From positions 1 to 59,849 of the forward strand of contig NZ_BONX01000006.1 of assembly GCF_016862935.1 (NCBI RefSeq): a stretch of 59,849 bases of DNA, written 5' to 3'. Source of the stretch: Plantactinospora mayteni. GTDB lineage: Bacteria; Actinomycetota; Actinomycetes; Mycobacteriales; Micromonosporaceae. A model generated the notes under the pieces. It was not told the DNA's origin. It made no database searches and saw nothing but the letters and a program-made list of their open reading frames with translations. Of the stretch, positions 43,679 through 52,248 are shown piece by piece (positions within the stretch are counted from its first letter, which is position 1; the number at the start of each line of letters is the position of its first letter). The translations under genes were made by a program, and so were the position numbers.

Positions 43679-44134
43679 CTATGCCTGCTCACGGCGACGG
43701 GCGCGATCCTCGACCTCTTCGATGACCTTGTCCCGGCGGGCTGCGGGGAGGTCGGCGAGGATCTCGACGTACTGCTGTTCCTGGTCGCTGAGCGGCTCGA
43801 CGAACGCCGCCTTGTAGGCCAGCCGCGCCGCCTCGTGTTCGGCCTCGATCGGCCGGCTGCCGTCGTAGCCGTAGGCGATCTCACGCAGTTGCTCGGCTGC
43901 CCGGACCGGGTCGCGGGACAGGGTGATGTCGTAGACGCGGAAGTTCGCCGGGATGTCCGCCGCTTTCAGCGCGGCGAGCAGGCACAGGTCGGCCTGGACG
44001 TGGTGGGCGAACGTGTCCGTACGGACGGGGGTCTCGCCACGGGCGCGCACGGCGGCGCGGTCGGCGTGCCAGCGCAGCCGAGTCTCTTTGGCGCGCTGAG
44101 CGAGGGCGAGCAGCATGCTGCGGACGGGGTCCAC
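43679..44134 (-). CDS. Element hypothetical protein, helical
   Basis: 151 aa, mostly charged helices (LALAQRAKETRLRWHADRAAV, SDQEQQYVEILADLPAARRDKVIEEVEDRARR). Not recognised. The GTG at 44134 is fixed by AGGAGG seven bases upstream. It lies between two hairpin-bounded units. Confidence 0.6.
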   Translation of the reverse strand: MDPVRSMLLALAQRAKETRLRWHADRAAVRARGETPVRTDTFAHHVQADLCLLAALKAADIPANFRVYDITLSRDPVRAAEQLREIAYGYDGSRPIEAEHEAARLAYKAAFVEPLSDQEQQYVEILADLPAARRDKVIEEVEDRARRREQA

Positions 44135-44285
44135 TGTGGTTCCTCCTGCTTTGAAGGGGTACCCCTGCCACGGGATGGCCAAGGGGCAAGGGGTTGGTGA
44201 AGAACGGCGAGCGGCGGGCGTCCGGCGATGGCCGGGATCGGGCGCCGTGCTCACGCGGCGCAGGCCGCTGGAGTGCGCTTCGCTT

Positions 44286-45593
44286 TCAGTCGCCGCTGAT
44301 CGCCTGCTCGATCACAGACGGTGGAAGCCCGGCTCGGACCGCCGACAGCAGCAGGTCGGCGAGGCTGTACGTGGGATCGGCCTGAAGGGCGCGCTCGGCG
44401 GCCATGGCCGCGAGGCCGCCGTCACCGCAGCGCCACGCGGTGACGGCGAGCAGCGTCGCCGGTGCCGGTACCAGTGGCGGTTCGGCGCGGCGGGTGACCT
44501 CGGCCCAGAACGTGACGTGCCGGTCGTGCCGCTGGCTGAGTTCCATGGCCAGGTCCCGCACCGAGGTGTCCGCGAGGAGCAGGGTGAGCCAGGCCATCTC
44601 GTCGTCGGACAGGTATTCGCCGCCGTCGTGCTTGCGCAGCGCGTCGCGGACCGCTGCCGCGCCGGCCTCGTGCACGGCGTCGTCGCCGGCCTCGACCAGC
44701 GTTTCCAGGCGGTTGACCGCCGCGTCGGTGGCGTGGCGCATGCGCTCGCGGGCGTCGCCCTCGACCGGCGCGAACCGCGCTGCGATGGCTGCCCGGTCCG
44801 GCAGCGCGACTATCCCGGCGGCGGTGGCCTGGACCGCGATCAGGGACGTGGTCGGGTCGAACGGGGTTCCCTGCGGCGGGCAGCAGGCCGGGTCGTCGCA
44901 GGTGAGGCTGAACCACCGTCCGGCGGTGACTCGCAGCAGGTCCCGGACCAGCATGCCGGCGGCGGTGCACGCCTGCGCGACGGTGCGTAGGGCCGGGTCG
45001 ACCCGTCCGGCGTCGCCGTAGCCGACGATGGCGGTGATGGGCTGCTGCTGCGCCACGATCGGGGTCAGGCAGGCGGCGAGTTCGCGCACCTCGCTGGCGG
45101 GGGCGTCGGGGTCGGGCAGGTCGACGCGGGCGACGAACACGATCCGGCCGCTGCCGACCACGACGACCACGAGACTGCCGTCATCGGGGTGGTGGCCGAC
45201 GAGGTATGGCACCGCCGCCACCAGATCGGCCGGGGATCGCACCGCCAGCTTGGTGTTGGGGAACGCCTTCGTGGCGATCGACGCGTCGACCTCCCGGCAC
45301 AGCTCGGCGATGGCTTCCTGGTACTCGGGGTCGGTGTGGTACTTGCCGTTGCCCTGGCGGCGGTCGAACTCGGCGACGTTCTGCGGGCGGTGCCAGTCGA
45401 CGCGGGGGTCGCCGTCGCCTTTGTCCGGGGCGAACCACAGGTGCCCGTCCGGGCCTCGGAAGTAGGCCATGCCGGAGGCCACGACGAACACCGACGGGAT
45501 CGGGTAGCTGTCACTGAACGCGAAGGTGGCGTAGTCGAACCCGGCACGCACGCCATAGGTGGTCGCCATTGTGGCGATGTTGTTGTCGCTCAT
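44286..45593 (-). CDS. DUF4192 domain protein
   Basis: 435 aa. The DUF4192 core begins near residue 115 with SPADLVAAVPYLVGHHPDDGSLVVVVV and includes VGYGDAGRVDPALR and a Cys pair CDDPACCPPQGTPFD, typical of actinomycete DUF4192 proteins. The C-terminus has the usual LLAVTAWRCGDGGLAAMAAERALQADP block. The first 110 residues are an extra domain. The function of the family is unknown; it is common on chromosomes and elements. ATG at 45593 with GGAG upstream. Confidence 0.8.
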   Translation of the reverse strand: MSDNNIATMATTYGVRAGFDYATFAFSDSYPIPSVFVVASGMAYFRGPDGHLWFAPDKGDGDPRVDWHRPQNVAEFDRRQGNGKYHTDPEYQEAIAELCREVDASIATKAFPNTKLAVRSPADLVAAVPYLVGHHPDDGSLVVVVVGSGRIVFVARVDLPDPDAPASEVRELAACLTPIVAQQQPITAIVGYGDAGRVDPALRTVAQACTAAGMLVRDLLRVTAGRWFSLTCDDPACCPPQGTPFDPTTSLIAVQATAAGIVALPDRAAIAARFAPVEGDARERMRHATDAAVNRLETLVEAGDDAVHEAGAAAVRDALRKHDGGEYLSDDEMAWLTLLLADTSVRDLAMELSQRHDRHVTFWAEVTRRAEPPLVPAPATLLAVTAWRCGDGGLAAMAAERALQADPTYSLADLLLSAVRAGLPPSVIEQAISGD

Positions 45594-45627
45594 GGTGAGT
45601 CTCCAATGGGTGTCCTGGGAGGAAGCC

Positions 45628-45660
45628 AGCGGGGACGGGCCGTCGCGGACCGTCCCCGCT
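45628..45660 (-). terminator. Intergenic hairpin
   Basis: 11-bp perfect arms (AGCGGGGACGG at 45628-45638 and its complement at 45650-45660), downstream of the DUF932 gene. Confidence 0.5.
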
Positions 45661-45736
45661 GGGTGGTTGGGAGGTGGTCGATGACCGGTCGGCCGCGCCG
45701 GAGCCGGTCGACCAGTCAGGGCCTGGACTGGTGGGT

Positions 45737-46711
45737 TCAGGCGGCGAGCACCAGGTCGAAGGCCCGCTTCTTGGTGGCGGTCACCGTGCCGTCGGTGAGG
45801 ACCTTGTTGGCGCGGTGGTGGTCGCTCTTGGCCGGCTGCCTGTGGTCGAGCCACTCTGTGATGGCCTGGTAGCCGGCCCACGCGGTGCCGCGGATGTTCT
45901 CCTGGGTGGGGGCGTCCTCGAACAGGTGCTTGAGGTCCCGATCGCGGGCCATCTTGCGCAGGAACGCGGTCTCCTTGTCGTCCTGGTCAAGGGGCCACAG
46001 TTCGTCGGCGATGCGCTGGAGCTGGTCCCATTCAAGCTGCTTTTCGATCATCTTCTCGGCTTCGGCCTGGAACTGGTCCAGGTACACCGGCACCAGCTTC
46101 AGCGCGTCGCGGACCTCGGTCAGCTTGCCTTCGATGTCGCCGGAGTGGCGCAGGGCGTACTCGCCGACGTTGTTGGCGAACGCGGCGGCCTGGGTGTTCG
46201 CGCACACGATCCGGACCGGGGTGACCAGCACCCGGGCCAGGCGGGAGCCGTCGTGGGAGGTGCACATGGCCAGGTACAGGTCCATGGCGTCGATGCCGGC
46301 GACCATCATCGAATCCGGCAGCTTCATCGTCACGAACACCTCGCGCCCGCCGCGCAGGCTGCCGGCGGTCTCGAAGTGGGCGCCGGTTTCATCGACGATG
46401 AAGTTGAGCAGGTCGCAGGCTTGCTCGTTCTGCACGACCTGATAGGACTTGCCGACCATGCCGAGGACTTCCCGCTTGCCGGTCTTCGGGTGGATGCGGG
46501 TGGTGGCCCACCGGTTGGGCACGGCCGCGCCGGACGGGACGGCCTGCACGGTTTCCTTGCGCACGTCCCAGCCGCCGAGGAAGGCGACGTCCATCACCTG
46601 CGCGGCGGTGAGGCAGTCGGTGGTGGTGGTGCCGAGCCGGTGCCAGGCGTCTTTGCGGGCGGTGAAGAACGCGGCGGTTCCGTCTGCGAAGGTTTCGATC
46701 TCGTGAGCCAC
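45737..46711 (-). CDS. DUF932 (phage/plasmid-like) protein
   Basis: 324 aa, the full length of the phage/plasmid-like DUF932 group. It begins MAHEIE and has KDAWHRLGT, GKSYQVVQNEQACDLLNFIV, SHDGSRLARVLVTPVRIVCANT and TAWAGYQAITEWLDHRQ, all characteristic. Such genes are frequent on plasmids and conjugative elements, with unknown function. It starts with GTG after AGGAG. Confidence 0.88.
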   Translation of the reverse strand: MAHEIETFADGTAAFFTARKDAWHRLGTTTTDCLTAAQVMDVAFLGGWDVRKETVQAVPSGAAVPNRWATTRIHPKTGKREVLGMVGKSYQVVQNEQACDLLNFIVDETGAHFETAGSLRGGREVFVTMKLPDSMMVAGIDAMDLYLAMCTSHDGSRLARVLVTPVRIVCANTQAAAFANNVGEYALRHSGDIEGKLTEVRDALKLVPVYLDQFQAEAEKMIEKQLEWDQLQRIADELWPLDQDDKETAFLRKMARDRDLKHLFEDAPTQENIRGTAWAGYQAITEWLDHRQPAKSDHHRANKVLTDGTVTATKKRAFDLVLAA

Positions 46712-46741
46712 GGAAGGCTCCTTCCTGTGTGGAAACGAAGA

Positions 46742-46771
46742 CAGGCGCCACCCGGGATTGGGTGGCGCCTG
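46742..46771 (-). terminator. Intergenic hairpin
   Basis: 12-bp perfect arms (CAGGCGCCACCC at 46742-46753 and its complement at 46760-46771), six-base loop, between the DUF932 gene and the gene at 46829. Confidence 0.55.
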
Positions 46772-46828
46772 CGTGGTGCCGTGATGTGGGGATTGCCGGT
46801 CGCCGCTGCCGGCGGCCGACAGGTTGGT

Positions 46829-48010
46829 TCAGTCGGTGTCGGGGTCGAGATGCTCATCGATGCCGTAGCCGACATGGGCGACGGTGACGTCCACCAGGTC
46901 GTGCTCGGTTCCGGCCAGTGTTCTGGCCAGGTCCGCGCGGACGAGGGCTTCGCCTGCCGCGGTCGCGTCGGTGGGCTCGGTGTGGCCGCGCAGTCCCAGC
47001 TCGTACTCGTGCCGCCAGCCGATGAGCCAGCGGCCGTCGTCGCGGACTGTGCTGCCGGTGAGCCAGCCGCTGGCTTTCCACGCCCCCGCGTTCGAGGGCC
47101 TGGCCGCAGTCGGCCGCATGGTCTTCCGCACGGCGAGGTACGCCTCGTGGCTGGTGGCCGTATGCACCCGCAGGCGCAGATCGGCGGTCACCGTGACGTG
47201 GTGCGCGCGGGGCAGGCCGGCGAGCCCGAGGCCGTGCAGGAATTCCTCGACGCGTTCGGCGGTCTCCTCGTACAGGCCACCGATCTCGTCGTCGGCCAGC
47301 GCGCGGATCGCCCGGCGGCGGATCTTGCGGCGCAGCTCGGCGAGCGCCTCGGTCGCCGCAGCGTGGGCGGCGGTCACGGCGGTCAGGTCGTCCCCGACAT
47401 CCGGTACCGGCACGGTCGCCGGTCGCGGGTCAGGCTCGGCGGGGTGGATCAGGTCGTCGGGTGCGTCGTAGACCTCCCACGCCAACCCGGTCAGGGTGAT
47501 GTCCGCGTCGGCCAGCTCGGGCAGCCGGGCGTTCACCAGCGCCGCCGCGCCGTCGATCGCGGCGGCCTGCGACGTGGCGGTGATCGGTGTGCGGAGAACG
47601 ACCTCGACGGTGATCCGGTACGGGTGCGCCTCGGGGTAGTCGTCGCCGTCCGGTATCGGCGCCACCTCAATCACCCGCGTCGGCCACCCGTCCACCGTGG
47701 GCAACGGCCGGAACAGTTCGTCCGGCACGTGATGCCGCGCTTCGTCGCGGGCTTCGTCGTCGTCGGCGTGTATTCGCGTGTACGACAGCTGTCCGACGGC
47801 GGACATCGTCAGCTCGCCGGGCGGCGGCTCCAAACCCCAGCCGGTGAGGGCGTCCGCGCAGCCGTTGCGGCAGATCCATCTCTGCTCCCACGCGGCGATG
47901 AGCGCGCGGCGGGCTTCGGCGGCGAGCTGGTCGCGGTGTTCGATCGCGGCGATCGTCTCCTCGCGCAGCGCCCGAACCCGAGCCTGCACGTTGCTGGTGC
48001 TGGCGGTCAT
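46829..48010 (-). CDS. Element protein, paralogue of 42235-43479
   Basis: 393 aa. The N-terminal region has CRNGCADALTGWGL, a Cys pair. The rest is a set of beta-alpha-beta units (YRITVEVVLRTPITATSQAAAIDGAA; HHVTVTADLRLRVHTATSHEAY) ending in EHLDPDTD, as in its paralogue. The ATG at 48010 overlaps the stop of the upstream gene by four bases. Unrecognised family. Confidence 0.65.
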   Translation of the reverse strand: MTASTSNVQARVRALREETIAAIEHRDQLAAEARRALIAAWEQRWICRNGCADALTGWGLEPPPGELTMSAVGQLSYTRIHADDDEARDEARHHVPDELFRPLPTVDGWPTRVIEVAPIPDGDDYPEAHPYRITVEVVLRTPITATSQAAAIDGAAALVNARLPELADADITLTGLAWEVYDAPDDLIHPAEPDPRPATVPVPDVGDDLTAVTAAHAAATEALAELRRKIRRRAIRALADDEIGGLYEETAERVEEFLHGLGLAGLPRAHHVTVTADLRLRVHTATSHEAYLAVRKTMRPTAARPSNAGAWKASGWLTGSTVRDDGRWLIGWRHEYELGLRGHTEPTDATAAGEALVRADLARTLAGTEHDLVDVTVAHVGYGIDEHLDPDTD

Positions 48011-48477
48011 CGCCGCACCGCCGATGCGGTGGCCAGGTGGGCTTCCTTGACCAGGCCGGCGGACTCCTCCAGCCGGCAACTGGCCGCGGCGACGGCCTTG
48101 GTCAGCTCAGCGCGGTGATTCGCTGGCAGGGCCGAAAGGTCGGCTCCGGTGGCGGTGTCGACCTGGTAGGCCAGCCGGCCGCTGAGCTGCGCGAGGTAGG
48201 CCAGCAGCAGGTTCACGCCGGTGAGTAGCCGGGCGAACTGGTCGGTGTCGGCCACGGCGTGCCGGCCGCCGTGCGGGATGGCGTCGGACAGGTGCTCGGC
48301 CATGCGCAGCATGACCTCGACCGCCGTGGCGGTGTGCGCGGGGCTGATGCCGGCGTCGGCACCGAACAGCTCGTCCAGCGTCGCCATCAGCTCGCTCGCC
48401 TGCGGCAGGCGCGGGGCGTCGGGGACGCCGTCGAAGAAGTCGGCGTGGGTGATCAGGTACCAGGCGTTTTTGAGCAT
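48007..48477 (-). CDS. Element hypothetical protein, helical
   Basis: 156 aa, almost entirely alpha-helical (TAVEVMLRMAEHLSDAI, VNLLLAYLAQLSGRLAYQV, AELTKAVAAASCRLEESAGLVKEAH). The ATG at 48477 follows GGAAGGGG. It is the first gene of a leftward unit whose promoter side holds CTGACAG-type repeats. Confidence 0.6.
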   Translation of the reverse strand: MLKNAWYLITHADFFDGVPDAPRLPQASELMATLDELFGADAGISPAHTATAVEVMLRMAEHLSDAIPHGGRHAVADTDQFARLLTGVNLLLAYLAQLSGRLAYQVDTATGADLSALPANHRAELTKAVAAASCRLEESAGLVKEAHLATASAVRR

Positions 48478-48618
48478 GGTGGCCCCTTCCAATGGGCACG
48501 ACGAGGAGGACAGCCACCAGTGGTGGCCGCCCTCGCGGAACAGGGATGTGCCGGGTCGCCACGCGCGCCCGTTCGGGCGCGCGAGATCGACACGGTGTGG
48601 GAGATGGGTGCTGGACGG

Positions 48619-48811
48619 CTGTCAGCCCGAGCATCGGCGGCCGACCCCCGGCGGGGTGGGCATGGTGCCGGCGTCCGGCGGCTGTCAGGTCAGCACGAGG
48701 GGTGTTGCGAAAGGTGTGCACCGAGGCTAACTCGACGACCTGTCAGCCCAGACCAGCCCACGTCCGGCGGTCCTGACCGGAGCTGACAGCACCGTTCACG
48801 GGACCTGACAC
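48619..48811. repeat. CTGACAG repeat cluster, left group
   Basis: CTGTCAG at 48619, 48682 and 48740, CTGACAG at 48783 and a near match CTGACAC at 48805, in a gene-free interval between the helical gene and the methyltransferase gene. The interval 48478-48840 holds no other feature I can support. Likely protein-binding sites. Confidence 0.6.
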
Positions 48812-48840
48812 CGCAGGTCACCGCAGAGCCGGGCCAGGTG

Positions 48841-49731
48841 TCATTCGCCGGCGCCGGCCGGGCTCGGCGGTGCGGCGGAGCCGCCCCGCGGCCGGCGCAG
48901 CACGTACACGTCCTCATGAGCCACGAGCGCGACCGGGATGCCGTCGGCCCTCGCCTTGCGCGCGGCCAGGAGCCCGAACATGTTCGCCCGGTGGATGAGC
49001 TGCCCGTCGCGGACGGCGGCGAGCATGGCCACGCACCGCTCCACCGGCTCCAACCCCACCGACAGCGCCACGGCGAACAGCTCGCCGGGCAGGTCGATCA
49101 GGTCGTCCGGGGTACGGCGGACCGGGCGGCAGGTGAACACGAAGGTGCCGCCGGGCCGCAGCATCGTCATGCAGCCGGCCACGATCTGCCGCCACCCGTC
49201 CAGCAGCCGCTCCCAGCCGAGGTAGGCCAGGTTGCCGGCGCCCCGGTCGCCGTAGACGTGGTCGCGTTTGTGGACCCGCTCACCCGGGTTGGTGCGGACC
49301 AGGCCGTGGGTGCGCCGCCCGTACGGCGGTGAGGTGACCACGAGGGACACCTTGCCGTGCGAGCTGGCCGGCAGCAGCGCGGCCACGTCGCGGGCATCGC
49401 CGCAGGCGACCTGCCCCCACGCGGTGAACCCGTGTGCGGCGGCCAGGGCGAGGTTCGCCTGCGCGAGGGCGGTGAACTTCGGCTCGATGTCCACCCCGAT
49501 GCCGTCGCGGCCCAACCGGACCGCCTCGACCATCGTCGTGCCCGACCCGCACATCGGGTCCATGACGAGGTCGCCGGGGGCGGTGTACGCCTTGATGGCG
49601 TGTGCCGCCAGGTCCGGCAGCATCTTCGCCGGATGCTTCGAGGTTTCCTCCACGTACCGGCCGCGCCGCTGGTCGCGGGCCGGTCGCTGGCAGGTCAGCC
49701 AGACCGAGGTGACCGGCAACAGCTCAGCCAT
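48841..49731 (-). CDS. DNA methyltransferase, N6-adenine/N4-cytosine type
   Basis: 296 aa. Motif I (DPMCGSGTTMVEA near residue 58) comes before motif IV (VVTSPPYGRR near 132); TSPPY favours an amino-methyltransferase. A target-recognition-like loop follows (HKRDHVYGDRGAGNLAYLGW) and then the usual LRPGGTFVFTCRP strand. The order is gamma-like. No restriction endonuclease is adjacent, so it is probably an orphan protecting the element or controlling its promoters. It overlaps the gene upstream by eight bases. Confidence 0.82.
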   Translation of the reverse strand: MAELLPVTSVWLTCQRPARDQRRGRYVEETSKHPAKMLPDLAAHAIKAYTAPGDLVMDPMCGSGTTMVEAVRLGRDGIGVDIEPKFTALAQANLALAAAHGFTAWGQVACGDARDVAALLPASSHGKVSLVVTSPPYGRRTHGLVRTNPGERVHKRDHVYGDRGAGNLAYLGWERLLDGWRQIVAGCMTMLRPGGTFVFTCRPVRRTPDDLIDLPGELFAVALSVGLEPVERCVAMLAAVRDGQLIHRANMFGLLAARKARADGIPVALVAHEDVYVLRRPRGGSAAPPSPAGAGE

Positions 49732-50308
49732 CGGCGGACCCCCGCAACGCGTCCAGCGAGCTGCGAAAGATCAGCACGTCGCTGTGCACGGACAGGTGGG
49801 TGCCGTCGAGCTGCCCGCGCGGTGCGGTCAGGTCGTGCGCGGCCACGATGTGCTGCAGGTAGGTCAGCCCCGCCGCGCGGGCGGCAGCGATGAGGACCTG
49901 GTTGACGGTCAGCTCGGCGGCGCGCAGCACCACCGCGACGCAGCCGCCGACCATCACCCGCTGCGCGCAGTCGGCCAGGAACGGTACCGGCTCGGTGTCG
50001 CCGAGCGGCCACCCGGTGACGATCAGCGCCGCCCGGCGAATGCCTGCGCTCAGATCCTCGGGGATGTGCCGTGCGTGGTGCCGCTGTGCCGCCCGGACCG
50101 CGCGGGCCAGTTGCTCGCCGCTGGTCAGGTCGAGGACCAACCAGCGCCGCCGGGTGAAGTTGCGCACGAGGCGGTCGGCGAGCGTGACGGACATGGTGTC
50201 GCCCGCCTGCGGGGCGGGCGCCTGCCAGACGGTGATCGGCACCGGCGGCTCGCCGGGGATGATGTCGCCGACGGCTTCCGGTGCGGGATGACGAGTGGGT
50301 TCGGTCAT
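49724..50308 (-). CDS. Methyltransferase-like companion lacking catalytic motifs
   Basis: 194 aa. It matches the second half of a methyltransferase fold, with RRAALIVTGWPLG at the motif IV position but no PPY, GGCVAVVLRAAE, and AAGLTYLQHIVAAHDL, echoing GGTFVFTCRP and GLEPVERCVAML in the neighbouring enzyme. Motif I is absent, so it is probably inactive and may act as a regulatory or DNA-binding partner. ATG at 50308. First gene of the leftward unit facing the repeat-rich control region. Confidence 0.55.
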   Translation of the reverse strand: MTEPTRHPAPEAVGDIIPGEPPVPITVWQAPAPQAGDTMSVTLADRLVRNFTRRRWLVLDLTSGEQLARAVRAAQRHHARHIPEDLSAGIRRAALIVTGWPLGDTEPVPFLADCAQRVMVGGCVAVVLRAAELTVNQVLIAAARAAGLTYLQHIVAAHDLTAPRGQLDGTHLSVHSDVLIFRSSLDALRGSADG

Positions 50309-50338
50309 GGGCGTTGGCCCCCGGACCGGGCGGGCGTA

Positions 50339-50482
50339 CTGACACTGCACAGACGCGAGCTGACAGGCGAAACGAACTGCACGCCGAGCTGACAGCACCT
50401 GTCCGGGCCGGACCTGACAGGCCGCGAACCTGACCCGACCTAACCCGACCTGACAGAACCTAACAGCGGGCTGTGGTGACAG
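50339..50482. repeat. CTGACAG repeat cluster, central control region
   Basis: In about 140 bases between divergent genes: CTGACAC at 50339, CTGACAG at 50360, 50389, 50414 and 50450, plus CTGACCC at 50430, CTAACAG at 50460 and GTGACAG near 50476. Most are preceded by GAG, GAC or AAC. Probable operator or iteron array controlling both directions of the element. Confidence 0.7.
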
Positions 50483-50548
50483 GTCCCGGTGGCGCAATGA
50501 GGTTCTTCGCCCCACACCCGGTGGGGCAGTCCTGCTTCAGGAGCCGCT

Positions 50549-51286
50549 ATGCGCCGCACCGCCCTGACCGTCGCCGAGGACGCCTTCCGGCTGCTGGTCT
50601 GCGAACCAGCACCTCTCGCCTTCGACGGCCGCCCGATCGCCGGCCTCCCCGACCGGCACATCCCCCTGGACGAGCTGCGCACGATGCTGCGGGCACGAAC
50701 GATGAGCCCCGACACGTCCGACGCCATCTGGCGTCAACTCGCCCACCAGGCCCGGCACTGGGGTCCGGCGTGGACCGTCGGTGCCGTCGGCGCCGCCCTG
50801 CCCGGCCTGACCCACCTCGCCGCTCGCCTGTCCAAAGGCTTCACGAAACTGGCCGACGACATCGACTCCGAACTGCTCGCCGCGTTCCTGCACGCGCTGC
50901 GCACCGACGACCTTCAGGCGCCGAGGGTGTGGCTGCGGCTGTGCTGGGCGGCGTGGCGGGCCGGGGTCAAAGTCCGACGCAGCGACGACCTGCTCGAGTT
51001 GCCGCCGGACGTGCCGGTCGGTTCCCGCACCCCGTACCGGCCCTACGGCCACCCGGACCTGGTCCTCGGCCGTGCCGTCGCCGCCGGCATCATCACCGAG
51101 GCCCAGGCCGAACTGATCGCCGCCACCCGGCTCGGCGACGTGCTGATCGAACAGATCGCCGCCGAGTGCGGTCAGCCCGGCTCCGCGATCCGGATGCGAC
51201 GCAAGCGCGCCGAGCGCAAGCTCATCGCGGCGCTGCAACGCGGCGATCTTGCCGTACCGCGCCGGATCGCGACCGCCACCGCCTGA
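50549..51286 (+). CDS. Sigma-factor-like/HTH regulator of the element
   Basis: 245 aa. The last 70 residues resemble sigma region 4: GHPDLVLGRAVAAGIITEAQAELIAATRLGDVLIEQIAAECG followed by IRMRRKRAERKLIAAL, a helix-turn-helix with a basic recognition helix. No region 2 is evident, so it is not a full sigma factor. AGGAGC precedes the ATG. It is the first rightward gene, transcribed out of the CTGACAG array, and may control transfer genes. Confidence 0.65.
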   Translation: MRRTALTVAEDAFRLLVCEPAPLAFDGRPIAGLPDRHIPLDELRTMLRARTMSPDTSDAIWRQLAHQARHWGPAWTVGAVGAALPGLTHLAARLSKGFTKLADDIDSELLAAFLHALRTDDLQAPRVWLRLCWAAWRAGVKVRRSDDLLELPPDVPVGSRTPYRPYGHPDLVLGRAVAAGIITEAQAELIAATRLGDVLIEQIAAECGQPGSAIRMRRKRAERKLIAALQRGDLAVPRRIATATA

Positions 51287-51402
51287 CTCGCCACCGTTCG
51301 CGGCCCGAGCGATCCCCAGTCAAAACCGTGTCCGGCGGCCCCGTATGCGAGCATTGTCTCATCGGCGTTCCGCGATGGACGGATCTGATGGGAGCTGGTC
51401 GG

Positions 51403-52248
51403 ATGGGCAATCGCAAACGAGGCTCACGCCGCCATCGCCGGGAGCCGATCCGGCGCCCGATCCCACCGGCGCGACCACCGGCTTTGAGGACGACGCCCCC
51501 GGACGCCTGGTTGATGCCGACGTACGAGCACAGCCCCATGTTCGCGCTCTTGGTCGAGGCACCGGTCGAGCTGACGCCGCTATACGCCGTGTTGGCCGGA
51601 CTGCATCAAGCCATGAGCGGCAAACCCGTGGGCACCTGCGTGATCAGTTGCCACCAGATCAGTGGGGCACTACATCACCTCGGCTTCGAAGCCGAGCCCA
51701 TCGCCGCGTGCGCCACGCTGTACCGGACCACCGGAACATTTACCGAAGTATCCGAGGTCGGCGTGTGGAAGCGCCCGCCCATCCTCCGGCTGGATGGCAC
51801 CACGACTGGACACATGGTCGTCTGGACGCCCTCGTTCGCCCAGCTCATCGACCCGACGCTCGTCCAGGACCCGACGCTGTACGCGCTCGCCGCGAGAGAC
51901 CCCGTCTACTCCATCCCGGTGTCCGTCGAGGTCTCGACAGATCGTGTCGAGGTGCTACGGACACGTCCGGTCGTGGCCTTGGACGAGCGGCTACACGCCT
52001 CGTGGCTTCTACTTCCGGAGTGGACCGAGGTCATGAACACGGTCCTTGACGGACCGGAAGGCACCGCGGCGACGCTCGGCGGGTTGGTGCTAGCCGCGGA
52101 CGCGCTCGTCGCCCTACGGCACCTCGGACACGAGCGCGACCTGACCCAGCTCTCTGAACTCTATCCCCAGCTCGGAGCGCTCCTCGCCGGTCGGCGGCAG
52201 CTCCCGCCATTGCCGGCACAGGTGCCGCCTGAGCTTCTGCACGACTGA
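51403..52248 (+). CDS. Hypothetical protein with transglutaminase/papain-like triad
   Basis: 281 aa. A basic N-terminal tail (about 1-35) precedes a globular part with GTCVISCHQISGALHHLGF (Cys79 or Cys83), GHMVVW (His137) and LIDPTL (Asp150): the spacing of a Cys-His-Asp transglutaminase-like core. No secretion signal. Which Cys would be catalytic cannot be told. The ATG at 51403 follows GGGAGC at about eight bases; an ATG at 51388 is possible. Confidence 0.5.
   Translation: MGNRKRGSRRHRREPIRRPIPPARPPALRTTPPDAWLMPTYEHSPMFALLVEAPVELTPLYAVLAGLHQAMSGKPVGTCVISCHQISGALHHLGFEAEPIAACATLYRTTGTFTEVSEVGVWKRPPILRLDGTTTGHMVVWTPSFAQLIDPTLVQDPTLYALAARDPVYSIPVSVEVSTDRVEVLRTRPVVALDERLHASWLLLPEWTEVMNTVLDGPEGTAATLGGLVLAADALVALRHLGHERDLTQLSELYPQLGALLAGRRQLPPLPAQVPPELLHD

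Noticed and set aside
45674-48118. 814-codon rightward frame opposite the DUF932 and paralogue genes
   Set aside because: Antisense frame kept open by high GC in the third codon position; Val/Gly/Asp-rich with no domain, and the opposite strand has recognised families.
50473-51402. Long rightward frame running into the 51403 gene
   Set aside because: It lies in another frame over the sigma-like regulator, has Arg/Pro-rich low-complexity text and no domain. Only its end from 51403 is protein-like.
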